Source of the DNA: Paragyromitra xinjiangensis
Lineage: Eukaryota > Ascomycota > Pezizomycetes > Pezizales > Discinaceae
DNA: 64,000 nucleotides
Assembly: GCA_038503065.1 (NCBI GenBank)
Contig: JBCAMK010000009.1
Location: forward strand, 248,001 to 312,000
Direction of reading: 5' to 3'
The position numbers and the translations under genes were made by a program. The number at the start of each line of letters is the position of its first letter. Position 1 is the stretch's first letter. The notes under the pieces were generated by a model, which was not told the DNA's origin, searched no databases, and saw only the letters and a program-made list of their open reading frames with translations. Positions 1 through 8,697 of this stretch are shown here, one piece after another.

Positions 1-314
1 TGAATAGGAGAATCTTGGCGCTCCACAGGTATCTTCTCCTTCTTCACAAACTCTTCGCTGAGGATAGGCTCGGTGCATCCAGTGTCAAACAGGAACCTTC
101 CCTGGCACCTGCTGATGTGGTTCCGCACCTTCCAGTTCAACTCAGCCTTCAGGATGGGTCTCTGCCCATGGACGGGTTCTGGCGGGGGTTCTTCCATTCT
201 TCTCTTTGTTGGTGGGTGGTCTTCATGACTGGGACTTCTCTGGCGCTTTGCCACTGACCTCTCGGGTCTGGTCTTACTTATGCCGCCTTGAAATGGAGTG
301 TAGCCTGTAGACAT
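1..314 (-). CDS. Partial Ty3/gypsy-like retropepsin ORF (runs off window edge)
   Basis: The minus strand is open from an ATG at 312-314 to the window start with no stop, about 104 codons. It begins MSTGYTPFQGG and is rich in Arg, Lys and Pro. Near the end it contains FDTGCTEPILSEEFVKK, a retroviral-type aspartic protease active site (Asp-Thr-Gly) followed by the usual L-S-x-x-F-V stretch of fungal gypsy polyproteins. In such elements this domain processes the gag-pol polyprotein. Reverse transcriptase and integrase would lie outside the window to the left. It differs in sequence from the proteases of elements 1, A and B further right, so it is a fourth retroelement lineage. Whether it is intact cannot be judged. 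Confidence 0.6.
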   Translation of the reverse strand, partial: MSTGYTPFQGGISKTRPERSVAKRQRSPSHEDHPPTKRRMEEPPPEPVHGQRPILKAELNWKVRNHISRCQGRFLFDTGCTEPILSEEFVKKEKIPVERQDSPI

Positions 315-808
315 AGTGGTTGAGGTTTTCTTTCCGTTCGCAGGGTGTCAATGATCGCTAGCGATGGCTATATCTGTATCTGGGTATAGCTTTGGGAGAA
401 CTGGCATACATCAGCAAAAAAACGGATTGTCGCCCGGTCCGCCCAATGCCTCAGGCGGCCCAGGCGGTCGGGGCGGAATATAGCCCTTCCCGAGGTTGTG
501 AATTTTGCGCTTTGCGTCTGGGCGACAACCTACCAGAGGTCGGTCATTCTCCAGCATAGGGCGCACTGAGCTTCAGGAGGCTATCTTCCAGGCGACAATG
601 GGGGGTTGATGGGCATCTGGAAGACAGCTGGAGGAGAGCAGTGCGCCCACAGAATCACATTTTCAGCAGGTCGCCCTGTGGTCTAGTTTGGAGGCTTTTG
701 CCCATATGCTTGTTTACAATCGTTCTATTATTTCTATGGATATATAAAGTTCTATATGTACATGTATCTGTTCTTCGTACTCTACGGGTAGGGAGGGGTT
801 GAGCAGCG
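315..808. other. Non-coding; left end of older nested element
   Basis: No gene seen. From 409 there is a terminal motif (listed separately), then GC-rich sequence with its own internal inversion: TTGTCGCCCGG near 427-437 and GGGCGACAA near 520-530. The segment 474-493 (GGCGGAATATAGCCCTTCC) recurs in direct orientation near 13208 (GGCGGAATATGGCCTTCC) on the far side of element 1, which links both flanks as halves of one older element. An AT-rich stretch with TATATAAAG lies near 740-750, just before the minisatellite. Confidence 0.5.
409..437 (+). repeat. Left terminal inverted repeat of an older element
   Basis: CATCAGCAAAAAAA, a 4-bp CGGA, then TTGTCGCCCGG. Its reverse complement, with a single A in place of CGGA, is at 13242-13268. 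The two flank element 1 and its target duplication. No clear target-site duplication is seen outside the two ends. Confidence 0.5.
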
Positions 809-809
809 A

Positions 810-1369
810 ATCGACCATATGGCGCAGGTAGCAGAGGCTCAGGCAGCGAATTGACCATGTGGCGGAGGCAGCGGAGGCTGCTGCAGCGAATTGACCATGT
901 GGCGGAGGCGGCGGAAGCTCAGGCTGCGAATTGACCATATGGCGCAGGCAGCGGAAGCTCAGGCAGCGAATTGACCATGTGGCGGAGGCAGCGGAGGCAG
1001 CAGCAGCAAATCGACCAATTGGCGGAGGCGGCGGAAGCTCAGGCAGCGGATCGACGACCTCCAGGAGGCGGCGGAAGCTCAGTCAGCGGAGGCACCAGAG
1101 GCTCAGGCAGCGAATTGACCATATGGCGCAGGCAGCGGAGGCTGCAGCAGCGAATTGACCATGTGGCGGAGGCGGCGGAAGCTCAGGCAGCGGATCGACC
1201 ATATGGCGCAGGCAGCAGAAGCCCAGGCAGCGAATTGACCATTTGGCGGAGGCGGAGGAAGCTCAGGCAGCGGATCGACCATATGGCGCAGGCAGCGGAG
1301 GCTGCAGCAGCGGATCGACGACCTCCAGGAGGCAGCGGAAGCTCAGGAAGCTCCTGAGCTCGCTTAGGC
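810..1369 (+). repeat. 40-bp GC-rich minisatellite, about 13-14 copies
   Basis: Degenerate tandem units beginning ATCGACC or ATTGACC, then ATATGGCGCAGGCAGCGG or a variant, ending GCTCAGGCAGCG. Successive unit starts are 40 bp apart; one unit near 1080-1115 is shortened. Because 40 is not a multiple of 3, successive units fall in different frames, so the ORFs crossing it (Ala/Glu/Gly-rich) are not expected to be selected proteins. It sits about 400 bp from the left terminal motif. Confidence 0.85.
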
Positions 1370-1808
1370 GGAAGCAGCGAAGCAGGCAGCCAGCGGAGGC
1401 AGAGGAAGCTGAAGCTGCGGATCGAAGCGAGTCTAGGAGGCATATCAGCGGGAGTCAAATAAACGGAATCAAGACGTTACCTAGGAGGTTCTTTGCAAGC
1501 AGAGCTCGTTGCTTCGATCCTAAATGTCACGATGTCAGCGGTACAGCGAGGTTGTGGATGGGTGGGAGGGAATAGGGGGAAGCAATAGTAGGAAGGACGG
1601 GAGAGGTGGAGATTGGTGTCTTATTAGGCGTTGCTTTGGCGACGGCATGGCGACTACTAAGCGATGACTAAGCGACCTGGAGATTTTTGAAAATTGCGAA
1701 GTGCCTGGTGGGAGTCGAGGTGAATTTTGCTAAGTCCCGAGTTTCTAGGGACTTAGAAAAAAAAAAAATCCATCGGGCAGTCGGCTGGATTCTGCTAAGT
1801 GCCAGCGC
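1370..1808. other. Non-coding interval before element 1
   Basis: The minisatellite decays into GGAAGCAGCGAAGC-like words until about 1430. I see no gene or RNA. The last four bases (1805-1808, GCGC) are one copy of the element 1 target-site duplication. Confidence 0.5.
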
Positions 1809-2193
1809 TGTGGTGGGGCGCACGGGAGGTGGAAGAAAGCGATGGATAGTCACGTGCGCAGTCACGTGTATAAGGGTTAGGGGTATTGACAGCGGAGGAT
1901 TTCTATTACTGTTCAACATTTCCTGTCGATTCACTACTCATTTTCTTTCCTATCTATCTACCTATCTATCTATTGTTGTATCGTATTCCTTTGCGGCGGG
2001 CTTTTGCCTTGCCTAATTCGTATCGAATATATCCTTCCTATTCGCTCGATTCCACGCCTAATAATCCGCATATATGTGCCTCGCTATAGGACATCGAAGT
2101 CCGCGTCGACGCAGTCTCTTCTTCACAGCGCGAAGGCAGCGAATATCAGATCTCTGCGTCAAACTGGCAGAGTCTCCTACGCACTCGCCCACA
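1809..2193 (+). repeat. Element 1 5' LTR
   Basis: 385 bp, TGTGGTGGGG at the start and CCCACA at the end. It matches 12689-13073 base for base as read, offset 10880. It contains two CACGTG words and a TATA-like box, a TCTATCTATCTACC microsatellite near 1951-1975, and one copy of the CCGCGTCGACGC word at 2101-2112. Confidence 0.92.
1851..1875 (+). promoter_or_regulatory. LTR promoter: twin CACGTG boxes and TATA-like box
   Basis: AGTCACGTG occurs twice, with CACGTG at 1851-1856 and 1863-1868, immediately followed by TATAAGG at 1869-1875. CACGTG is the core E-box bound by bHLH factors in fungi. Together with the TATA-like box this is the likely U3 promoter. The same arrangement is in the 3' LTR at 12731-12755. 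Confidence 0.5.
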
Positions 2194-5148
2194 ATGGTCC
2201 CTTCGACCAGAGAGATTGATACGCTAGGCTTCCTAAGCACGAAGAAAAGCAGTCACGTAGCGAATCGCACGCACATACGGAAGGCACGGGATTTGGAGAA
2301 GCTCTTCGGCAGAGAATTCCCACGGCGGAATAGACTGTGGAGACGCTATAGGACGCTAGAAGAGTTTTCTTCGGCAGAGAATTCCCTGTGCGGAATAGGC
2401 TGCGAAGTTACGGGATATAGAGCATTTGAGGCGGCAGAGAAATTCCACAGCGGATTAGACTGTGCCTATTGCGGCAGAGGTCGACTTGCTAAGAGCGACG
2501 GACTGCGCAAGGAAAAATTTGTGGCAGGGAAGTCTTCTGAGGAAGGGCTAGGCTGTACAATTAATACGGGATCTCGGAGATTCAGCTGCCGAATCCGCAA
2601 GAAGGCAGCAGACGCCACGGGAGACGTATACCCCCCCAATGCCCCGCGGAAAGGCAAGAAGAAAGATTCAGACTTCGTACGATTCACAGCAGAATTCGCA
2701 GCATTCACAGTATTCACCGTATTCGCCCTATCAATCGCAATAAGCATGTCGACTCCACGGTCCACAGTCAACTCCACGCCAACGGCAGGCACGCCAATTA
2801 CCACTGCCTCTGCAGATTTGCTTATCGAAGGTCTTCGGAAGCAATTGACGCATATGCCCTTTCCTGGAACCCACGGTGCCCCGCACTTCGACGGAAACGA
2901 TGCCACGGATTTCCTAGAGCATTATGAGCTTCTATACGAAGAATTCGGAGAGTCGGAGAAGGCGGCTGTGAAGAAACTCCCTCTCTATTGCGTCAGCTCT
3001 ATTGGTGCCACGATTCGTTATTTGCAGGGATATGTGGATGGAGACTGGCAAGTGTTGCGGAAGGAGATTCTGGAGGAATATAGAGCGCAGGATACGAAAC
3101 AGCAGATGTATACGGTAAGATTCCTGGAAGAGCTGACTGCCGCGCAGAAGAAGAAAACAGGCGATATACGCCCCTTTGTGCGCACGTTTACGGCAGTTTC
3201 CACTAGTCTTAAGACCACAGGCATGCTTTCGGAATATCAGGAGATTCAGCTGTTTCTAGGAGGGCTGCAATTAGATCTTGCCAGGAAGCTGATTATCAAA
3301 TTCAAATTGGATGTCAACGTGCCCAGCTCCTTTCAAGGCAAATATGCCTTGATTAGGAAAGAGGCTCAGGATTATTGCTTAGGCACGCTTCGCACGGAGG
3401 AATTGATGAAGAAGGGTGAGTTTTCTTCCGAGGTGCTTATTGACCAGCTTTTAGCGCAGGAAACGAAGCCGAAGCCTTCAGTATCAGCCAGTTTCGGAGG
3501 ATCGCAGCCGGTGCAGTCAGCGCAGATTGCGCAGACTACGCAGCCAGCTCAACGCCAAAGCCATAGTATTGACGTCACAAGCGCAATTGACGACATTTCG
3601 AAGCGCATGGAAGCCATGGTTTTACGCCAACAGGCGCAATTTATGGAGAGTTTTAGCAGAGCCAACGTCGGCGCCAGAGCGCCTCCGCCGCAAGCCTACA
3701 ACACGCCAGGTCCTGCTTCGGGAGCAAATGCAATTCCGCTCCGGAATCCGCAGCCAGCTCAGCAGTACGCTCCAAATCTTCAGTATACTCCGGCAAGGCG
3801 TTGCATATTTTGTGCAGATCCCACGCATTTGAAGAATCAATGCCCTGCTTTGATGGCTAAAGAGCGCGCAGGATTAGTGCATAGGGCTGTAGGAGGGAGA
3901 ATTCACTGGGGAGGTGAAGGCTCCGGAGGAGATGTGGTAGAGCCGTGGGAGAGAAGTACGGGAAGAAATATGCTGCAGCAAGTGGAGGCCAGAGAGCAAC
4001 AACCTCCGCAGCCGTCGCAACAGCCAGGCGTAAGGCGAATCAAAGCTGCGCCTAGTCCTAGCCGCGGTCCGAGTTTCGAGGTCAGAATGGCGCGTTTAGG
4101 GGAATTAGATGAAGAAAGCAGCGAGGAGGAGGTAGTAGAGGAAGAGTTGGAGTCGGAGTTGGACTCGAGCTCGGAGTCGGAGTCAGAGGAAGAGGCGAAT
4201 TGGTACGTTTCTGCAGTCAAACCTGCGCGTGTGGAAAAGCGCAGGGCGCCAGCGAAGAAGGAAAAGGTGGAAGATCTCAAGAAAAGAATTGAGAGGCAGG
4301 AAGGGTTACCAAATGCTCGGGCACCCAGGCCTAGAGCATATCCTCCAGTAGAAACTGTGGAAGTGGAGATGCAGGAAGATAAGCCTACGAAGAAGCCGGA
4401 AAAGAAGCCCGTTGCGCCACGAAGAGCCCTTAGAGATGATGCCATAGGCGCCCCCTCCGAAGAAGAGCTTTTCCACAGACTGGCAACGGAAAAGTCGATT
4501 AATATCAGTATTTCGGAATTAGTCTCTATTTCTCCTCCCTTCAAGAAATATCTATACGGCAGGGGCGTGCCGCCAGCGCCAGCTGCGAAGGTTTCCAAAG
4601 CACACGCATCTCCACGCGATTCCCAGACTCGGAGAATTAGGCATCAAGTCGAATACGCTGCTGAGTCAGGCCTAATTCCCATTAGTATCAACGGCGTTTT
4701 GCTGCAGCCAACGGGAGATAATGGATCAGAAATCAATCGAATGGGTTGGTCGGAATTCGAGAGTTTGAATTTGCCATACGACGACCAAGTGGACTGGACC
4801 ATGACCGGAATTACTGGAGATTCCACACCTCTGACCTGCTGTATTCATGAAGCGCCCGTTAGTGTAGGAGGTGCCGTGGTTTATACACCAATATTCGCAT
4901 CTCCAGGAGTGGAAGGCGAATTCGTGTTAGGGCGCCCATTCGAACGCGCTGCCTTACTAAAGTGGACGAATAAGGATGACGGCTCAATGTGGGGTACGAT
5001 TTGGTCCTCTGATCGCTTAAAGAAGGCCAAATTCATGGCAGTTCCGCCTGAAGGGTATGCGCGCACTTCAGTAAGGGAAGCAAAAGGGCAGTGGATGCGT
5101 AGGAGGCGAGGCGGCGGTCAGGAGGCGGGAAACGGGAGATCTCAGTAA
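2194..5148 (+). CDS. gag: Element 1 gag (capsid/nucleocapsid) with retropepsin-like C-terminus
   Basis: This frame starts at ATG 2194, directly after the LTR, and stops at 5146-5148 (984 aa); an internal ATG at 2746 (MSTPRSTVNS) is an alternative start, and the frame is open further up into the LTR. The middle holds a gag-like helical domain. A CCHC zinc knuckle (CIFC, then H and C, spacing C-x2-C-x4-H-x4-C) is encoded at 3802-3843. A long acidic Glu/Ser linker follows (about 4110-4200). The C-terminal part has GDNGSEIN and, about 80 residues on, VLGRPF, the layout of a retropepsin with Asp-Asn-Gly in place of Asp-Thr/Ser-Gly. Gag packages the RNA in virus-like particles. Pol is reached by -1 frameshifting near the end of this ORF. 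Confidence 0.85.
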   Translation: MVPSTREIDTLGFLSTKKSSHVANRTHIRKARDLEKLFGREFPRRNRLWRRYRTLEEFSSAENSLCGIGCEVTGYRAFEAAEKFHSGLDCAYCGRGRLAKSDGLRKEKFVAGKSSEEGLGCTINTGSRRFSCRIRKKAADATGDVYPPNAPRKGKKKDSDFVRFTAEFAAFTVFTVFALSIAISMSTPRSTVNSTPTAGTPITTASADLLIEGLRKQLTHMPFPGTHGAPHFDGNDATDFLEHYELLYEEFGESEKAAVKKLPLYCVSSIGATIRYLQGYVDGDWQVLRKEILEEYRAQDTKQQMYTVRFLEELTAAQKKKTGDIRPFVRTFTAVSTSLKTTGMLSEYQEIQLFLGGLQLDLARKLIIKFKLDVNVPSSFQGKYALIRKEAQDYCLGTLRTEELMKKGEFSSEVLIDQLLAQETKPKPSVSASFGGSQPVQSAQIAQTTQPAQRQSHSIDVTSAIDDISKRMEAMVLRQQAQFMESFSRANVGARAPPPQAYNTPGPASGANAIPLRNPQPAQQYAPNLQYTPARRCIFCADPTHLKNQCPALMAKERAGLVHRAVGGRIHWGGEGSGGDVVEPWERSTGRNMLQQVEAREQQPPQPSQQPGVRRIKAAPSPSRGPSFEVRMARLGELDEESSEEEVVEEELESELDSSSESESEEEANWYVSAVKPARVEKRRAPAKKEKVEDLKKRIERQEGLPNARAPRPRAYPPVETVEVEMQEDKPTKKPEKKPVAPRRALRDDAIGAPSEEELFHRLATEKSINISISELVSISPPFKKYLYGRGVPPAPAAKVSKAHASPRDSQTRRIRHQVEYAAESGLIPISINGVLLQPTGDNGSEINRMGWSEFESLNLPYDDQVDWTMTGITGDSTPLTCCIHEAPVSVGGAVVYTPIFASPGVEGEFVLGRPFERAALLKWTNKDDGSMWGTIWSSDRLKKAKFMAVPPEGYARTSVREAKGQWMRRRRGGGQEAGNGRSQ
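2195..2209 (+). other. Putative primer binding site / small hairpin
   Basis: One base after the LTR and following residue comes TGGTCCCTTCGACCA. It begins TGG, as primer sites complementary to a tRNA 3' CCA do, but it is also self-complementary (TGGTC/GACCA with a 5-nt loop). I cannot assign a tRNA. Confidence 0.35.
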
Positions 5149-5169
5149 GCGCGGAGGTGCTTACTGAGA
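5127..5169 (+). promoter_or_regulatory. -1 programmed ribosomal frameshift signal, gag to pol
   Basis: GGGAAAC at 5127-5133 is in the gag frame as G GGA AAC, a canonical slippery heptamer. After a 6-nt spacer (5134-5139) an 11-bp perfect stem follows: TCTCAGTAAGC (5140-5150), 8-nt loop, GCTTACTGAGA (5159-5169). The gag stop codon (5146-5148) lies inside the 5' arm. A -1 slip here enters the frame that stays open to 5792, which carries the N-terminal part of pol. Confidence 0.8.
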
Positions 5170-5792
5170 AGAGGCGGCGGAAACCTCCGGAGGAAGTGGT
5201 CGGAAGAGTGGCGGAAGTGGTGGAAGAAGTGGGGGGTGTGGTCGGAAGAGCGCAGGAGACTCCGCGTCGACGCGGAGTCTTGCGAGGTGCGGAAAGAGAG
5301 GTGCGGATGCGGCGCTGTATGGCAGTTTGGAATGAAATTCAGCGAGCGGGAAGTGGAGTAAGCAGCAGGAGGCTGTATAAGAATAAGAAGGAGAAGGTGC
5401 GCCCGCAGAACGTCAAAGGGGATGGCGGCGCTGCAGAAGGAAATCCGAATTGGAAGCAGGATTGCCTGAAGGAAGAAAAGAGGCGAGGGCTGGATAAGCC
5501 CGTTGGCCCTTTCGATCACATCCTTACGCCCAAATTCAGCAGTGTTCCACGAGGGTCTCGTCTCACGAAAGAAAGAATAGCGGAAATGGATATAGGGCAC
5601 CTTCAGCCAAAAGAGCGAGAGCTTTTGATGGAAATGCTGTACAATAGGGAGGCTGCTGTGGCATTCGAATTCACAGAAATTGGCTTATTCAAGTCGGAAG
5701 TTGAGCCTCCACACGTAATTCGGACGATTCCACACGTGCCTTGGCAGGAAGCTCCCTTCAAGACACCCAGAGCCCTGGAAGGAGGTTATTGA
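5134..5792 (+). CDS. pol: Element 1 pol, N-terminal segment
   Basis: This is the -1 frame relative to gag, open from the slippery site to the stop at 5790-5792; there is no good ATG near its start, which fits a frameshift product. The first part is Arg/Glu-rich linker. The end (HVPWQEAPFKTP) is the connector that precedes reverse transcriptase fingers in gypsy elements. Just before the stop the homology moves to the +1 frame (PWKEVIEILKARM, then the pol ORF), so a one-base insertion around 5770-5775, or a second recoding event, separates this segment from the rest of pol. The 24-bp palindrome at 5257-5280 lies within it. Confidence 0.7.
5257..5280 (+). repeat. Perfect 24-bp palindrome, best copy of the element 1 CCGCGTCGACGC word
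   Basis: AGACTCCGCGTC is followed directly by its exact reverse complement. The core TCCGCGTCGACGC occurs seven times in element 1: 2100-2112, 5261-5273, 7150-7162, 8551-8563, 10374-10386, 12438-12450 and 12980-12992. I found no copy elsewhere in the window. Confidence 0.85.
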
Positions 5793-5808
5793 AATCCTGA
5801 AGGCGCGG

Positions 5809-8697
5809 ATGGCAGGAGGCACTCTAGAGCGCTGCGGGCCGTATCGAAATCCTTGGTTTCTAGTAAAGAAAAAGCAGGGCGGGCATCGATTGGTCGCCTC
5901 TTTCACTAAAGCCAACAGCCATACGATATTAGATGCGGCACTGCCTCCTAGGGTTGACGAATTCAGCGAAGAATTCGCTGGAATGGCAATAGCCTCGATT
6001 ATAGATCTATTCTCCGGCTACGACCAGGTCGATTTAGCGGAAGAAAGCAGAGATATGACTGCTATTCAGACACCTTTAGGCCTGCTTCGGTATACTCGAA
6101 TGGTACAAGGAGGCACGAATTCAGTGCAGGCATTTCAGCGAATCAATTCCAAAGCGCAGCATGACAATATTCCGGAACGCTGCAGGGTCTTTCTCGACGA
6201 TGTGGGTGTAAAAGGGCCAACTTCGCGGTATGATGATGAGGAAATAAGCCCTGGAATTCGAAGATTCGTACAAGAGCATATCGTCAATTTGGACCGAGTC
6301 CTAGCAGATTACGAAAGGGCAGGCGCCACAGTGGCGGGAATTAAATCTTCTTGGTGCAAGCCTGGAATCAAGATCGTGGGATTCGTTTGTACGGAAGAAG
6401 GGCGATTTCCTGATGCAAAGAAAGTGGAAAAGATCGTACTTTGGCCTGCCTGCGATTCAGTTACGGAAGTCCGAGCCTTCCTAGGAGTTGCCACCTATTA
6501 TAGGATTTGGATCGAAGGATTTGCGATTATCGCGGCGCCGTTATTCTTCCTGCAGCGAAAAGGGGTGGTTTTCGTATGGGCGGAAGAGCAGGAGGAAGCA
6601 ATGGGAACGATCAAAAAGGCACTGACTACTGCACCAGCGCTGGCTACGCCACAATATGGTCCGTTGGCAGGCCTGCTGATTTTAGGAGTGGATGCCGGAG
6701 GAGAAGGTTGGGGCGCAGTGTTGATGCAGTTGCTGGGAGATATAAGGCATCCTTGCAGGTATGAGAGCGGGTTGTGGGCGCCTGCAGAGAGGCAGTATGA
6801 CGCGGGGAAGAAAGAGTGCAAAGGACTGCTTAAAGCGCTGAAGAAGATGCGCTTTTGGCTCTATGGAGTTAGATTCCGTGTGGAAATCGACGCTCGTACG
6901 CTGGTTCACCAATTGAATCTTCCTGCCAATGATCTTCCAGGCGCAATGGTCACCCGTTGGATTGCGTGGATTCGCCTCTTCGATTTCGATGTGGTCCACG
7001 TCCCAGGAAAGCAGCATACTGCAGCAGATGGATTATCGAGGCGTAAGGGGACTGAAGAGGATGTGGCGGAAGCAGAGGCGGAAGATGTGGAGGAATTAGA
7101 GGAATTCCTCGATGATCAACTATTCGCCAGCCGGGTAACCGCAGGAGAGTCCGCGTCGACGCGAGGTCCTGTTAATCCTTTTGTATGCTTAGCCAAAGGA
7201 GAGTATAGTGGGCGTTGGCAGCAGATTGGTGAATTCCTGGAATCTCTAACTATGCCGGAGGACCTCTCGGAGAAGCAGCGGAAGGCGTTTAGGCGAGAAG
7301 CAACCAAATTCCTAATTCGAGACGGGCACCTATTCCGGAGAGGTCGTGAGAATCAGCCGCCGAAGCGAGTGATATGCAATGGACCAGAAAAGCAGCAAAT
7401 CCTGAAGGATCTCCACGACGAATCAGGGCATAGAGGCAGAGAAGGCACGTTTAAGAAGATATCTCAGCGCTTTTGGTGGCGTGGATTAGCCAAAGATGTG
7501 GAGGAATTCGTTCGAACCTGCGAGCAATGCCAACTTCGAGCCTCCGCCAGATATCCCGACGAATTACACCCTACATTTGGCACTTCGCTATTCGAGAAGG
7601 TCTGTGTAGACATCGTGCATATGCCTGCTGGAAGTGATCGAAATCGGTATCTAGTCCTCGCTAGAGATGATTTCTCAGGATGGGCGGAAGGACGTGCTTT
7701 GACTAGAGGAAGCTCGGAGAAGGTGGCGGATTTCCTATTCCAGGAGGTGATTTCACGATTCGGATGCCCTAGGAAGATTGTGGTGGATGGAGGGCCAGAG
7801 AATAAGGCATTTACGGAGCGCCTGTGCAATCGGTATAATATCAATAGAAAGGTCGTTTCTGCATATCATCCGCAGGCAAATGGGCTGGTCGAGCGTGGGC
7901 ATCAGCAAATAGTGGATGCTTTGCAGAAGATCTCCAAACAGCCGAAAGATTGGCCTAATCATCTTCACTCTGTGCTTTGGGCGGATCGAATTACGGTTAG
8001 AAGGTCCACAGGAAAGGCGCCTTTTGAGCTCGTTTTTGGGTGGCAGTGTGTGCTTCCAGTGGAGATAACTATGAGCTCGTGGGGCAGTATTGAGTGGCAG
8101 GATATCCACTCTAGGGCGGATTTATTGGCAGCTCGGGCCAGGCAATTGGAGATGCGAGACGAGGATATTGAGGAAGCAGCAATTCGGCTGAGAGAAAGCA
8201 GGTCGGAGAATAAGCGGTATTTCGACTCCCATAGGAGAAAACGGCCTAATTCGCAGACCTTGAGCGTTGGAGATCTCGTGCTTCTCCACAATACGAAGCT
8301 AGAAAAGCAGTGGAGTGATAAGCTGGCGAATAGATGGCGTGGACCCTTTCGAATTCGGGAAATATCTCCGGTAGGCACCGTGGTTTTGGAGGAGCTCGAT
8401 GGCACGCTTTTAGGCGGTACTACGCCTCCAGATCGTGTTAAACGCTTCTTTCAACGCGCAGGGGAAATCGCAGAAGGAATCGCAGAGGATCTCGCAGAAG
8501 ATCTCGCAGAGGAATCCGCTGAGGAGTTAGGAGAGGAGGACGCGGAAGTGTCCGCGTCGACGCGGGAACCGCAGGATGAGGCGGAGATAGAGGCGGAAGT
8601 TGAGGAAGATGTGGAAATGGAGGAAGATGTTTCTGTGGTTGATGGTAAGCGTGTGAAGCCTAAGAAAGACTGGGGCTTCTACGTGCAGTTGCCTTAA
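5809..8697 (+). CDS. pol: Element 1 pol: reverse transcriptase, RNase H, integrase
   Basis: 962 codons from ATG 5809, but the frame is open upstream and joins the segment ending at 5792 after one frame break, so this ATG is probably not the true start. Reverse transcriptase motifs: IIDLFSGYDQ (motif A) and FLDD at 6190-6201 (residues 128-131, usual YLDD). RNase H: GVDAGGEGWGAVL, EIDARTLVHQL and HTAADGLSR. Integrase: HHCC zinc finger from about 7411 to 7535, then catalytic D601, D660, E695 (DGGPEN and ANGLVERGH). The C-terminal part has a GPFRI-type integrase tail and an acidic low-complexity end; I see no chromodomain. It carries two copies of the CCGCGTCGACGC word, read as SASTR. Confidence 0.9.
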   Translation: MAGGTLERCGPYRNPWFLVKKKQGGHRLVASFTKANSHTILDAALPPRVDEFSEEFAGMAIASIIDLFSGYDQVDLAEESRDMTAIQTPLGLLRYTRMVQGGTNSVQAFQRINSKAQHDNIPERCRVFLDDVGVKGPTSRYDDEEISPGIRRFVQEHIVNLDRVLADYERAGATVAGIKSSWCKPGIKIVGFVCTEEGRFPDAKKVEKIVLWPACDSVTEVRAFLGVATYYRIWIEGFAIIAAPLFFLQRKGVVFVWAEEQEEAMGTIKKALTTAPALATPQYGPLAGLLILGVDAGGEGWGAVLMQLLGDIRHPCRYESGLWAPAERQYDAGKKECKGLLKALKKMRFWLYGVRFRVEIDARTLVHQLNLPANDLPGAMVTRWIAWIRLFDFDVVHVPGKQHTAADGLSRRKGTEEDVAEAEAEDVEELEEFLDDQLFASRVTAGESASTRGPVNPFVCLAKGEYSGRWQQIGEFLESLTMPEDLSEKQRKAFRREATKFLIRDGHLFRRGRENQPPKRVICNGPEKQQILKDLHDESGHRGREGTFKKISQRFWWRGLAKDVEEFVRTCEQCQLRASARYPDELHPTFGTSLFEKVCVDIVHMPAGSDRNRYLVLARDDFSGWAEGRALTRGSSEKVADFLFQEVISRFGCPRKIVVDGGPENKAFTERLCNRYNINRKVVSAYHPQANGLVERGHQQIVDALQKISKQPKDWPNHLHSVLWADRITVRRSTGKAPFELVFGWQCVLPVEITMSSWGSIEWQDIHSRADLLAARARQLEMRDEDIEEAAIRLRESRSENKRYFDSHRRKRPNSQTLSVGDLVLLHNTKLEKQWSDKLANRWRGPFRIREISPVGTVVLEELDGTLLGGTTPPDRVKRFFQRAGEIAEGIAEDLAEDLAEESAEELGEEDAEVSASTREPQDEAEIEAEVEEDVEMEEDVSVVDGKRVKPKKDWGFYVQLP

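Noticed and set aside
931..1575. Ala/Glu/Gly-rich ORFs over the 40-bp array
   Set aside because: Unit length shifts the frame each repeat; no gene context. Treated as repeat translation.
3903..4598. 231-codon minus-strand ORF inside gag
   Set aside because: Exact antisense of the Glu/Ser-rich gag linker; Ser/Leu-rich shadow translation.
5149..5168. Stem at the gag stop as a transcription terminator
   Set aside because: It is inside the transcript of an LTR element and placed correctly for frameshifting; no T-run, and fungi do not use such terminators.
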